Positions 22,608 to 34,161 of a stretch of DNA of 64,000 nt are shown one piece after another. The stretch lies in the NCBI GenBank assembly GCA_018287875.1, contig JAGVVL010000022.1, positions 2,418,001 to 2,482,000 of the forward strand, in the 5' to 3' direction. Each line of letters starts with the position of its first letter. The first letter of the stretch is position 1. A program made the translations under genes and the position numbers. The stretch comes from Nigrospora sphaerica (lineage: Eukaryota; Ascomycota; Sordariomycetes; Amphisphaeriales; Apiosporaceae). The notes under the pieces are model-generated. The model saw only the letters and a program-made list of their open reading frames with translations. It searched no databases and was not told where the DNA came from.

Positions 22608-24668
22608 ATGCCCGCAGAGGCTGTCGCGGCCGGCGATGCTGCCCAGCAACAGCAGCAGGGGGGTGGTGTGAGTTTCTTCCTTCCCCTGTTCTCCCGCGCA
22701 TCGCGCGCGCGAAGCTTCTACGGCCGAGACTGACGAGGAGCATTGTGCCTTCAGCAGTCGATGATGTACAAGATTCTCCAGGGCGTCGCCATATGGTACG
22801 GCGTGCAAATGGTCACGAAGCAGTTTCTGAGCAAGCCGCAAACCACCGAGGTCAAAGATGCCTCTGGCAACGTGGTCAAGGTCCCCGCCACCACGGCCGA
22901 CATACCCGCCTACCAGCTACGGCCAAAAAGCCTCGATGAAGGCGCCGTCCACAATTCGATTCCCCAGCGTATCGCGCCCATCTGGCCGACGGACAGCGAG
23001 CTGGACCTCGTAGTGACCCTCTCAGACTCCTACGTGCCGGTTCCCATGCCGCAGATACCGCCCGAATACGTCGTTTTGACCGAGAAGGAGTTCAAACTGG
23101 GCAACTACAGCGACAGGCGAGTCGCCGAAACCACCTTTCACGTTCCCAAGGCCGTTCAGGAGAATGGCACCCTATGGGGTCACTTCTACTTCGGGCTTAA
23201 GGACGCCGTGCTGGACCCTCACCAGAAGGGTTTCGACCCGGCCACGGCCATGCATTTTGCCTACCCGCTTACACAGTATATCCCGAAGAAAAAGGCCGCA
23301 AAGACGCGCAACCTCCTCGAAGAGAGGGAGGTTGAAGATGAGGTTGAAGAGGACCCCACGCCTGGGCCCACCATCGCCAGCTACTACCACCCCAACATTA
23401 GCTTGTCCTTCATTCCGGACTCGGGCGTCATGAATTTCGTGCAAACCCCCGTCGCAGTTCGTCAGTTCCTTAACCTCGAAACGACGGGGGCTCGCGATGG
23501 GACCGGCCAGAACACGTGGTACTACCCCCTGCTGTTCATCAATTCCTTCTGGCAGTTGAAGGCCCACATGACGGTTCTCAACGACACTGTGCAGACGCTG
23601 CCTATTCGGATCGACCTGAACAACTTGAGGAACTGGCAGTTCAACATCATGGCAAACATCGAGCTGAACGCCCGTGAACAGGCTCGGCAGGCCGCCTTTG
23701 GAGGTCCTATGCCTGGTGGCGGCGACGGCAGCGAGATCGAGATGATCAAGGAGATCTTTATGGACACCAACCCTTGGCTTCTTGGAGTCACGGCTGTGGT
23801 CAGCATTGCACACATCTTCCTTGAGATGCTGGCGTTCGGCTCCGACATTGCACACTACCGCAAGAAGAAGGACAACGTGGGCATCTCGGTTCGCTCCATC
23901 CTGGCCAACGTCTTCATGCAAGCCGTCATTTTCCTCTACCTGGTGGACAACTCGCAGAACACGAGCTGGATGATTCTCGGCGGCCAGGGCGTTGGCATCG
24001 TGATTGAGCTCTGGAAGATCACGACCATCGTCAACGTCCGTGTTCGACCTGCGGAACCAGGCTCGTGGCTGCCCTACAAGATCAGCTTCGAGGACAAGTA
24101 CAAACTGAGCGAAACGGAGGAGAAGACCAAGGAGTACGACGAGATCGCCTTCAAGTACATGTACATGGCCGGCGTTCCCCTGCTGGTCGCGTACGCCGCG
24201 TACTCGCTCTACTACGAGACGCACAAGTCGTGGTATTCCTACGTCATTGCCACGCTGGTTGGGTCGGTGTACGCGTACGGATTCCTCATGATGGTGCCGT
24301 CCCTCTACATCAACTACCGGCTGAAGAGCGTAGCGCACATGCCAGCCAAGGCGATGATGTACAAATTCCTGAACACCTTCATCGACGACTTGTTCGCCTT
24401 CACCATCAAAATGCCCTTCTTGCACCGACTGTCGACGTTCCGGGACGACATCATTTTCTTCATCTACCTTTACCAGCGGTGGGCCTACAAAATCGACTAC
24501 ACGCGCGTTAACGAGTTCGGCCAGGGCGGGGAGGACGAAGAGGAGCAAGAGGAGGCCCTGAAGGCAGTGCCCAAGTCGCTGCCCAAGGTGGACGCGGGGG
24601 CCGAGAAAGTTGGTGGGGAGGCTAAAGCCACCGGGGCCAATGTTGGCAAGGCGACGAAGAGAAAGTAG
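22608..24668 (+). CDS. CLPTM1: CLPTM1-family multipass membrane protein
   Basis: Conserved ER/Golgi membrane protein. The paralogue CLPTM1L is reported to scramble glucosaminyl-phosphatidylinositol for GPI synthesis; CLPTM1 itself affects receptor trafficking in animals. The fungal role is not established. Exons 22608-22667 and 22755-24668 give 657 residues. Layout: Gln-rich N-terminus; a signal-anchor helix at about 25-45; a luminal domain about 60-355; then membrane segments near 361-383, 398-415, 420-445, 480-500 and 505-525. The closing block MYKFLNTFIDDLFAFTIKMP, HRLSTFRDD, IFFIYLYQRWAYKID, TRVNEFGQ is the family signature. The C-terminus is a low-complexity Lys/Ala-rich tail ending KRK. 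The 87-nt intron separates the Gln-rich start from the first helix. Confidence 0.93.
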
Positions 24669-26546
24669 ACAGTCTGTTTGCCAGTCACCACAGGAGCGAT
24701 CGGCAGCGAAAGGACAGGCGAATATCAGTAATAGGTAGTCACCATGGCCGCAATTTCGAGAGCCCGCGGGGTATGACGCATACCGCCGGAGCAGAAGCGG
24801 ATTATAGACGGCCGAGATATCCGCAGTGGTGCGTAAACCAGAGGCCGTAGCGACGTCGTGCCGTGCCGCCGTAGCCGGGCCTTGTTCCCCAGCAGAGACC
24901 CGTTAGCGTTTCACTTAAGCGGGCGATTTCTTTGCACTATATATGTGCACAAGAAGTACATAAAGTGGGTTTGCCCTACAGAGACAGTATGGTATACCGG
25001 CAGCGAGAAAGCAGTAAACATTGTTCCTGAACAGGTTGGCCTGCGATGACGTGAGCAAAGAGTCCGCCTCCCTAAAGTCGGGGCTATGTATAGCCTGCTC
25101 GAATAAGCTGCAGTGGCTGCGGCTGCGGCTGTGGCAGCTACTAACCTCCAGTGTGTCACGCTCAGCCCTATAGGCCGCCAAATATTGGATACCTGTCTGG
25201 CGGGCAAGTTGGATGGATTGAGGAAGGATTGGCGTTTGGCCCCCCACGAATCGGCAGATGGCTCTAACTACCTAGTTGGTTAGGGTGCGCAACGGAGCAG
25301 ATTCGTGCATGGGCTGGGCTTGCAGCAGTCGGATCCCATTCCATAATGGGTGGGCGTGTTTCCCTTTGCTTGCTATCAAGCCTCTATCGAGGTTATGTCA
25401 TCCTTCCGTAACCGGCAAGCACACGGTATGGTCGAGCATCTATGGCATCTACCACGTGTCGCACATGACCTTGAACACGGGGAATAGGATGGAAGCGTAG
25501 AAGTACCTACTCACTTCTAGGAAGATACCCCCCAACCCCTGGAGCTGGAACTGGAGGGTCCTCGGTCCCAGAGGGAGACCCCTTCTCCCCCCCATCCCCT
25601 CCCCATCCAATCGGACTCCGCAGGCCTCCAAACCCGAACGACCAGTTTCTTCTATATGATTCGTCGGCGGGGGCCTTTGAAGTTTTGCGGGAGAGCCGAG
25701 CGCGCGTTTGTCGTCCCAATGGATCGGTCCAGGTCCAGCATTGAGGGCTTTCCGGCGTGGTTACGTATATCCCGTCTGTGTTCGTATGTACCTCGGCGGG
25801 CTACGCGCAGCAGGTAGGTATTATGTACGCCAATCCGACTTGCATACACGTGCAGCCGGCCAAGTAGGAGTCAACATGAGCGAGCCAGGTACGTACCAGA
25901 CCCCCCTAACATTAACTTCATTACTTGGGACGCCCGTCGATCTGAGCCGTCCCGTCCACCACGGTAGCGTCCATCCCACTGTTCGACGCCGACGCCTACG
26001 CCATCCCATATCGTCCCGTGCTATTCTATTCCATCTCATCCCATTTCATGCAAGAGCCAGCAATTTGGCTGCGTTTACCCGTGGTCCCGTAGCCCTTGGT
26101 GAGCCGTGGGATGCCTCACACGGACCGGTGACTATACCTACAATATCTACCTCAGCCAGCAGTCCCCTTCCCCCCGGCGGCAGACCCCACGGTTGCGGCC
26201 ATTGTCTGTCCACACGCACACCCTCGCCGCCTCGCCTCTATTTGCCCGCCCCGACCCGTCCCCCTCCAGCCCTCTTCGGACTCGCTCATACCTGCGCTAC
26301 ACGTCCCGGTTGCTTGACGATCGCTCCCGAGCCAGGGCCGCCGACCTGCCCAGGCTTTTCCCACGCCCCCGGCGCGACCCGTCAGTGCCGCTGCGCCCGT
26401 CATTGGCCGACGCCGTGCTCTTCGAACGCCCTCTCGTCGCATCGCGCGCACCAGACACCATCCCGAGACGACTGCGTACGCTGCGGACGCGCCGCCCCCT
26501 CGCCGGCACCGACTATCCCCCCGGTGCGGTCGTCTCTTTGTGAGAC
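24669..26546. other. Intergenic and leader region
   Basis: No supported gene. A long plus frame at 25708-26550 overlaps the next start codon, but it begins with TTG and is a Pro/Arg/Ser/His-rich readthrough of a pyrimidine-rich leader. A run of degenerate CCATC/CCATT pentamers lies at about 25990-26050. Confidence 0.5.
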
Positions 26547-27749
26547 ATGAACGACGAGACGGTCGGGTCGCTCCTGGCCGTCATCGCGAACTCGCTCAAC
26601 GATGCCATCCGTATTCTGATGTTTGCCGATAAGCGGGCATGGGGCCCCGACGAGTTCGAACAGCTGCGCCTGCTGGAGGAGACGCTCGACGAGGCGAAGC
26701 GTGACTTCCAGGAACTACCGACCATGGTCAATGGAAGGTATTACTACGAGCACGACAGGAAACGTACGTCCCGGCAACGGTAACATGCTGCAAGCAACCA
26801 CCCGGCCCGTCATTGCGCCTGGCGCTTCTCCGCGGGGCCGAGTGGTCCTGCCGTGGGAAGCACGTCCAGAACCCCCGCGCAGTGTTAGGTGCTCTGTCTG
26901 GACCTTGAGAAAGAGAGAGTTGACCTAATCAGCCCGTGCTTCTTTCCAGGCGAATCCCTTGAGGACCTACGCGATCTCTGCAGCCGCTTCGAACTGCACG
27001 CCCGTACCTTTAAGGACTGGCTGAGGACGGGTGGGCCCATCAACCCGCTATGGGCGAACGAGACGATGACGTTGCGACGCGACCTGCACCGGTCCCAGTG
27101 CCGTGCGGCCCGCCGCATATGGGAACAAGGCGAGACCACCATGCCGCGCTGCCTGGGCGCTTTCCAGGTCTACCGCGTGCAACGCATGCCCGAGAAGGCA
27201 CAGCAGCGGCAGCTGGAGGAGCTCATGGCCTGCAACCAGGTGGGAAAGTTCGAACGGTTCGGCGAGCACGACATCGCCTTTGTCTGCGACTTCTGCGATG
27301 GGTACATAGTCTGGGAGGACTTGCGCGAGATGCCGTCAAGACTGGTCCTACCAGGCGAGGGCAGCGGCGGGAGTTTCGATCACTCCGGCAGCGACACGGC
27401 CGCCACAATGTCTGCCAACCCCATGAGTGCCACGGCCATGACGCCGGCGACACAGGAGAGCTGGCAGACGACGGGGTTCCGGAAGACGGACGGCGGAGAA
27501 AAGGGCGTCGTTTTTGCGCCCGTAGCCATCGCTAATCACAGGGCACCGGATCCCGGCGACTGGCAATCCGCCATTCTGTGCCCCTTCTGCGATGATTTCT
27601 ATGAGTACGAGCAGGGTGACACGGAAATGGACCGCGTAAAATGGAACCAGGACGAGGGCGGGTTTGAGGACCTGAATGCTTTTCAGGAGCATCTGGCGTG
27701 GAGTCACGCGACCATGGCCCCCAGCACCAACAGCTGTGGCGTCATGTGA
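26547..27749 (+). CDS. Unrecognised protein with two CxxC sites, C2H2-like C-terminus
   Basis: Exons 26547-26763 and 26950-27749, GT-AG with a 186-nt intron, give 338 residues. I do not recognise the family. Residues 1-150 look helical and charged (LRLLEETLDEAKRDFQEL; a second stretch DLRDLCSRFELHARTFKDWL), with FQVYRVQRMPEKAQQRQLEELM near 150. A first cysteine pair lies in CDFC (185,188) followed by DGYIVWEDL. A second lies in CPFC (283,286), with His320 and His325 downstream in FQEHLAWSH, so C283-C286-H320-H325 could bind zinc as an elongated C2H2 finger. The residues between the two are a Ser/Thr/Met-rich linker. No signal peptide or membrane segment. It could be nuclear, but nothing shows DNA binding. 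Confidence 0.8.
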
Positions 27750-28482
27750 ATGAAACGGTATGTGCCGAGGGAGGAGGCATGTGCGAGGACGAGAGTCGTT
27801 TGCGGTATTGCCGGCGTTCATTGGACCAGGGCTAGAGAGCATCGGGGGCGGGCATGGTAAGCCCGACGCGTCGAACCGATAGCAGGCGTTCCGGGAGGGG
27901 GGGGGGGGGGGGCACATAGAAGATATATTGGTGAGATGAGAGCGTCTCAGTCGCCCGAGCTGGGGGTGACTCGTTGACATGCACTTGTCCCGGCCCAACG
28001 GCGAATGACGGGTTGGACGAAGAACAGAGCTAGCCATGGTGATGATTCTGGATATCCCGGGTATACTACTAAAGACTGCTGGTGTCCTGCTAGGCATGCA
28101 GTCCAGATAATACAAACGACCGGCCCGTGATGTGTGCAAAAATATTGGCCTCCTTGGGAAAGCCCACCCTGACCGGAATAACCCCGTCAGGGCCTCGGTA
28201 ATACAAATACGCCCTTGGGTCCGCGATCTTCGTCTGCAAAGCCGCGGCCATCCCAACCCAACGATTGCGAGTTGCCCGTCTGCCGAGACCGGCTCCCGCG
28301 CCCCTCGGTTCCCCGGGGCCTACCGTTCCGGCATCGTCCTGGCGTGTGCCATTCGCAGGACACTGGAGGGCACCTTTGGCGGTTCGGGCCCCGTTTCCTC
28401 TCCTTTTCGGGGGGGCCCTGCTGGCGGCCGCCTCGCACGCAACTCTCGCTATGCACGCCGCGCCCGACGCCAGCGCCGCGCC
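27750..28482. other. Convergent intergenic region
   Basis: 3' flanks of the zinc-site gene and SEC22. Includes a 16-nt G run at 27897-27912. No gene seen. Confidence 0.5.
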
Positions 28483-29219
28483 TCAGAAGAAACGCATCCA
28501 GATGAAGACGAGCACGATGAGGACGAAGACGCCCACAGGACCGTACTGCTTGAGCAGCAGGTCCCAGTTGATGCGCACGGCGGCCTTGCGGTACTTCTTG
28601 CTATCGTCGCGCAGGCGGGAGCTGATCTCGCCCATGCGCTCGAGGCTGTCGCCGCGGTAGAGCAGGTCCTCGATGTTCTTGGTCATGACGCTCGTGACGT
28701 CACGCAGCTCGTCGTTGAGCTTGTCGAGGTTCTGGGTGGCGCGGGCGTCGGCGTAGGTGGCCTTGGTGCGCGAGATGAAGGTGTCGAACTCCATGAAGGC
28801 GTAGGGGCGCAGCTGCGGGTTACGCAGCTGCGCGGCGCCGTACGAGTGCGAGAACTCGGCCGCGAGGTCGGCGAGGTAGGTGAAGGCGAGCTTGCGCGGG
28901 TACGATCGCTCGCACACGCACAGGTAGATGACGTCGTCGGCGCCGCTCGCCGGGATCAGGTAGTGCAGCGTGTACGGCCCCGACTCGATCGACGCCTGCG
29001 GCTCCGAGTTGCGGTTCAGCCGCCGCAGCACCAGCTTGACCTGCGACTTGATCTCGGACAGGCTCGACTCGGTCGCCTCGTCGTCCACCGACGCGCAGAG
29101 CATGAGGCCTGGGGAAACCCCCGAGTCAGCAGGCCGTTCCCTTGGAAGGGGTCGGACGGGCGGGCCGGGGCCGGGTACATACCATCGCTCAGGCGGGCAA
29201 TTTGCGTGGATCGAATCAT
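28483..29219 (-). CDS. SEC22: R-SNARE Sec22
   Basis: Vesicle SNARE for ER-Golgi transport in both directions. Exons 29219-29183 (37 nt) and 29108-28483 on the minus strand give 220 residues. Features: N-terminal longin domain, MIRSTQIARLSDGLMLCASVDD to about residue 125 (YFDT-like EFDTFISRTKATYADARA); R-SNARE coiled coil of about 130-190, LDKLNDELRDVTSVMTKNIEDLLYRGDSLERM, with the ionic-layer Arg in YRGDS; then RKAAVRINWDLLLKQYGP and a C-terminal membrane anchor PVGVFVLIVLVFIWMRFF ending at the stop. The splice G|GC restores the longin start. The length is close to the usual 214. A 460-residue open frame on the opposite strand is an antisense shadow. Confidence 0.96.
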
Positions 29220-30197
29220 GTCGGCGGGGGGGTCTGAATCTGTCGGAAACCGGGGGTCGCGTTGCGCGACAGCGGGCAAGGGCAATGGCAGCGGCAATGG
29301 CAGCGTTGAGAGATGGAGAGAGAGGGAGAGAAGCGTAGGGTGGTGGAAGAGAGATAGAGAGCTGTTGCGCTGTTCCCTGGGTGCTTTGGTTGGGGTCAGG
29401 CGGTGGTGGGTGCTGTCTTTCTTTACACGATGGCCGATGTTGGCGACAAAGGAGGAATGGCGTACGTGGCTTGATCGAAGGGAGTTTCCTCAGGCTGCCG
29501 CAGGTGCAGAATGATTGATTCACTTCATGAGCACATTCAGAAACCCCGTCCAAACCTGGGCAGAAGCAGCCGGTCTCTCCTCGAGGGCGAGGCAGGCAAT
29601 GGATGCAGGTCGGCTGGGCAGACGAGGTGGACTGGAATAAATGCCCCTTCGCATGGGTCCGGTCCTTAGGAGCCGCCAGAGCATTGTCTGGCAGACACTG
29701 ACCCCAGCGACACTTGGATTTGGGGCTTTGGGAAGCCCAGCTGATGTCAGTGGGTGGGCAGTGAAGGTCCGTGCGGCAGTGGTGACCAATAACCGCTCTA
29801 CAGGCTATTACAGTCACGCTAAGGGGACGCTAGCGGTTACTACGGACCGCCAAAAGACTCAAGCAACTGATTAGTCGCATGGACTTATACGAACGGCTCT
29901 GCTGCTGCTGCTATTGCCACAGCATGAGGGGGCTGCAAAGATGAAAATAAAACCGAAGAGATTACAGGGCACCCATAATGATCCGCTAGGTACCCAGGTA
30001 CCACTCTGTTTGCGCTGCCTATTTGTGTTTCCACTCAGGTTGCCATCTCTATTCCAAAACAATGCTTTCTCCAACTACTGCTGTAACCCACCTAAGCAGG
30101 CTTCCATTCCAACCCACCACCTGACCACCAGCAAAGCGCATAGCCTCCGCCCCAAGTCCCCTTCGGTTCAAGAATCCCTCTTGGAATCAGAGTTGAC
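29220..30197. other. Divergent intergenic region SEC22/30198 gene
   Basis: No supported gene. The minus frame that runs on from SEC22 to 29817 is readthrough of its intron and leader. Confidence 0.5.
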
Positions 30198-30946
30198 ATG
30201 GCCTGGAAGCTTGAGCAAGAGGCCACCACCTCCGAGGTGGAGGAGGAGCCTCGCTGCTTGGAGGACGAAGTGAAGGACGCCCTCGGTCTCCGTGGCGATG
30301 CCACTTACCTACCGTGGGTGCATCCATCATCCTTTCCATCAACGAGTTTCCGCGCCTCGATCCAAATACTGATTTTTACTTCAGCGCCACGGCCAGCAAT
30401 GCCGAGTCCCCGACCCTGAAGCCGGGAAGCAAGTGCGACTCGCCATCCGATAACTCGGAGGGCAACACGAAGGACAAGCGCAAGGCCAACGCCCAGACCC
30501 AGGGCTGCTCCTCTGACCAGGAGAATACGGGAGTCGGCAAAGGCAAGGCCATAGCCAAGAACGCCCGCCAACCCAAGCGTTCGGGTGCTGTTTCGGGACC
30601 GGCCCGCCGCAACAAGCCCAAGATAAATGGCGACAAGGCAAACCAAGGTGCTGGTCGCAACGGTCATACAAAGTCCAGTTCCAAGTCCGAGTCTAAGGGA
30701 CTCTTTGTATCTCAGGACAGCGACGACGCCGAGCAGAAGGCGGCAACACTGAACTCTTGGGAACCGGATACTGCCGCCGTGAGCGCCTATGAGTCCGATC
30801 TCGAGGCCGATGATGAGTTCTCGCTTCCCCGAGCTCGAAGATCCAGGGTCCCCCCACGTCGACCAGCCGCGTCCTGCGACCCAGAAAGCGCCGCCAATCC
30901 AGACCTGGCCCGTTCCTTGACTCCAGCAACTCCAACTAGACCCTGA
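30198..30946 (+). CDS. Hypothetical disordered basic protein, 225 residues
   Basis: Exons 30198-30313 and 30385-30946 (71-nt intron, GTGGGT donor, ACTGAT branch, TTCAG acceptor). The N-terminal 38 residues are acidic and helical (LEQEATTSEVEEEPRCLEDEVKDALGL). The remainder is hydrophilic and mostly disordered: Lys/Asn/Ser-rich with KDKRKAN, AKNARQPKRSG and GPARRNKPKI, which resemble nuclear localisation signals, then DSDDAEQKAA, an acidic ESDLEADDEF, and RARRSRVPPRRP. No family recognised. The opposite strand also has a 229-residue open frame, but it is Gly/Leu/Arg-rich as expected for antisense of this sequence. Existence is plausible rather than proven. Confidence 0.5.
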
Positions 30947-31185
30947 GCGGGCGAACTGGATAGCGGCAGTCCGTGCACGGTCCCCACCGAGCACAGGGAT
31001 TAGGCCGCCATTTCACGCCTGCAGGACGTCCCTGGATAAGAGTACCTCATAAAGTACTAACGCGTACTGCAAACACCGAGAGCCTCATATGGACAAGGGA
31101 CCGCCGACAGCATATCGTCACCAGGTGAAGCAAAGCTTTTTGAGAAAATCAGGAAAGAAAAACATAGCCCCCCCCTCTCCCCAAA

Positions 31186-31912
31186 ATGTCGGATACAGCA
31201 GCATCAGCTATGGACACATCGGAATTGACTGATAACGCGTCCCCGCCTCCGCTGACCAAGCCCGCATCGGAAATGACGCCTGCGATGGACCGTGTCGACG
31301 CAGACGACGAGCTTGCCGCTGCGGGACCCCCCACGTCCGCGCCGGTGAAGAAGATTCGCCTGCTCGGCCAGGCGGGGTCGCCAAAGTCGAAGGATGCAGA
31401 TGCCGACGGCACAAACGACCAATTCCATCTTCTCATGGACCCCAAGTCGATTGTGGGCGACATTGATCTTCGTGTAAGTCCCGGCTGCGCGCCAAGTCCC
31501 CCCCCGCCGTCCGTGGGCCGCCCGGACTGACCGCTTGACCTTGGGCGCACGGAAACAGCAGGTGGTTCTGAACCCGGCCGTCTGGGAGCTTCTCAGCCTC
31601 GAGGAGCGACGGGAAGTTGTGGCCCTCTGGCCGGACCCGACCGAGGTGGACGAGGACAGGGCGATGCCCCGGTTCGACAGCCTGCGCAGCAACGACCACT
31701 TCCGCGCCTCCATCTCCGAGTACCAACGCCACCTCAAAACCGGCCAGCACGAGCCCGAATGGATCACCCAGGCTCAGGCCGCCCACGCCAGGCGTGCGCA
31801 GGGCTTCTACGACGAGATGCTGGCCGCCGAGTTCAAAGAGTGCTGGGGCACCCACAAGCCGGGACGGGTAGAGGGCGTGGACGACGCGTCCGGATCGCCT
31901 CGGCAGGATTGA
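31186..31912 (+). CDS. DEUBAD/ASXH-domain protein
   Basis: Exons 31186-31473 and 31559-31912 give 213 residues. The first 75 are Ser/Thr/Pro/Asp-rich and disordered, with a basic VKKIRLL patch. From about 80 to 195 is an Asx-homology (DEUBAD) domain: FHLLMDPKSIVGDIDLR, NPAVWELLSLEERREVVALWPD, SLRSNDHFRASISEYQRHLKTGQHEPEW, then helices to AAEFKECWG. The SND-FR segment corresponds to the NEF-like region of DEUBAD proteins. In animals such domains (ASXL, RPN13, INO80G) bind and tune the UCH-type deubiquitinases BAP1 and UCHL5. The acceptor could also be three bases later, dropping one Gln. It lies 240 bp downstream of the 30198 gene on the same strand. Confidence 0.82.
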
Positions 31913-33693
31913 GCACACCCGGAAAACGCCAGGAAATCGGCATGGACCCAATTCTTCATAATAAATCCTCACTTTGCACCAGCGCCGCTCTTCACCGCAG
32001 TAGTATGCCAGCGTGACTGATAGGGGGGTCAGCCTGGAGGTGCCTCCCCGCGATGCATCTTTCGTAGTACCAAGGCATGGGAGCTGCCCCATCTACCGAC
32101 GGCCCGGTTTCACGGATTCAGCGTGGGCGTCCTGTCTGTATACGGTACACAGCGGCAAAGGGGCGTGCTTGCATTTAGTATTGACTCAGCGCGCGCGCGG
32201 CCATGAGTCTTTTTGTACAAGCTAGCTTCTCACGCACGGGGACTTGTAGAACCACGGCTTACATGCCGTCAGACTCACCGGCGGGTCCTCGTGTCTCCAG
32301 GTGGACGAGGAAGCGTTGCACGGACGCCCTGCCCGCCGGGGCAACGGTCAACTGATGTCTTGTTTTGTTGCTTGTGTGCCGGCATCCGTTTGGGGGGGGG
32401 GGACATGGGCGAGACGGACGCCCCACGGTTTCCCCTGGGGACGATGGACGGTGTTTCTGAGGAGCGGGGCGCCGGCGACGAACACCCCCCCCCCCCGGTG
32501 GGCATTTCCGGGGCCTCGAGGCGCCGCAGCTACCGTAAGGTTTTTACACGGGCGCTGGGGCGTTCGGCGTGCAATTCACAAGTGACGGCGATGGGCTAGG
32601 CTGCGCACCCAGAGGATTCTCTCGCTGGTGACAGTGCACTCGGATGAACGTGGGTGGCGTCCCCTGTGGCGTATCAGATGCAGGAAACGAGTGCGGACAG
32701 CGATCGCGTCCTTCAGAGCAAGCAAGTACCCAGTGGCTGCACAGGCTCGCCACTCGTTAATTGGTACTGGGAGTTGTTTCATCCGCCATCCCATTGTCAA
32801 GGTTCGCAAGTATCACGTATAATTTTGGGCCTACGAGTGCATGTTCACCCAGTGATATTTACCCAAGGCAGGTAGGTACGTTTGCGCACAAAGCCAGGCG
32901 GATCAGCTGGAGTCATGTCAGATGCCCTTTCAACTCTCGTCCTTTAGTGTTGGCATATGCATGGGAAATGTTTGGGTGGTCAGATGCGTATGTCCTGGGG
33001 AGAGTCAGATATTTCATTACTTGCATCGGGTAGGTACGTACCCTGGTGAGTACTATGGGAAAGCACCCATGTTCTTGGGACGTTATCCACTCTTCGGAAG
33101 CCGGTGACGGAGACACACCCACTGTAACGATCTGATGGGCCCGCTTCCCCCCGCAGAGGATTCCCATCTAAGCCTAGTCGAGGCCGGGGAAAGAAGTATA
33201 TAAGGGGATAGGATGGGAGCATGGAAGGGCTGGGTGCTGCTGCAATATTTGATGCGTCACTCTATAAGTGGCATGAGAGGGACAACGACGTCCATACGCA
33301 CAAACAATTCATCGTGTGAAAAGGTACAACAACCAAGAAAAGCACCACGCAAGCACAATCTACCCCATGGTTCGCTCTAACACACACCAAGGGCGAAGCG
33401 ACGTCTCCCCGTCCTTGGCAACATGCTTTTGGGGGTCCATTATGGATGGGCCCGTGGACCGCGGACAGCTCTGGAGAAGTGGCGGGTCCTGCCTGATGGG
33501 CAGGTTCCTTTTGGCGGTCTGGGCAGGTCAAGTATCTCCGACTGCGTACCTACTTATCTGTCATAGTTCATCAGCGTCTGCTTACGGGGTGTCTGTCCAA
33601 CCCTCGCAGATGGGAAGCGCTCGAGCCGCCCAGGTGTGGCCGGGGCATGATGCATCACGTACCGAGTAGTACGTGGCGCGTCCCCCACGTCGT

Positions 33694-33745
33694 GCAGCAT
33701 AAGTGGCAAGCGTACTTGGGCAGCATAAGTGGCATGCGTACTTGT
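33694..33745. repeat. Two-copy 26-bp tandem repeat
   Basis: Copies at 33694-33719 and 33720-33745 share GCAGCATAAGTGGCA then GCGTACTTG, differing at one A/T in the middle and at the last base. Non-coding. Confidence 0.85.
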
Positions 33746-34093
33746 GCTTCATGGGCTTCGTAGACCGGCCATATGAAAACCTGTAGGGGCCATGAAGGAT
33801 CCGAGGGATCCGTGGCCGTCAACCACACGCCCACGAGCCGGTCTGGACGCCATCGGAAGAACGGCTTCGAGCATGGGGATGAGCTGCGATGGAGCTCCAC
33901 CGCTCGAACTATGGAATATACTGGGTAGGTACATAGAGTAGGGTGGTGGAAGCCCAGGACGTCGGGGTCCGCTAGGAAGAACCCTGCAGGATTCGCTAGC
34001 CCAACCGTCTTGGGCGGGAATAGGCAACTGCGTCTCTAACGGCTGACGAGATTCCACAGCCAAGCGGCGACAATCTCTCCTCGGCCGGGCCCA

Positions 34094-34161
34094 ACAGCAG
34101 CAGCCATGGAAGCGGCGGCGATGGCGGCAGCAGCAGCAGCAGCAGCGGCAGCGGCGGCGGT
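34094..34161. repeat. CAG/CGG-type trinucleotide repeat
   Basis: Mixed AGC/GGC triplet run, interrupted by GGAAGC and GATGGC. Non-coding simple repeat. Confidence 0.75.

Noticed and set aside
23172..24548. 458-residue open frame on the minus strand
   Set aside because: Antisense to CLPTM1, which has clear family sequence on the plus strand.
25708..26550. 280-residue plus frame overlapping the start of the zinc-site gene
   Set aside because: Starts with TTG and is a Pro/Arg/Ser/His-rich readthrough of a pyrimidine-rich leader.
28132..29514. 460-residue open frame on the plus strand
   Set aside because: Antisense to SEC22; composition follows from the opposite strand's GC-rich codons.
30305..30994. 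229-residue minus-strand frame
   Set aside because: Gly/Leu/Arg-rich antisense of the disordered 30198 gene.
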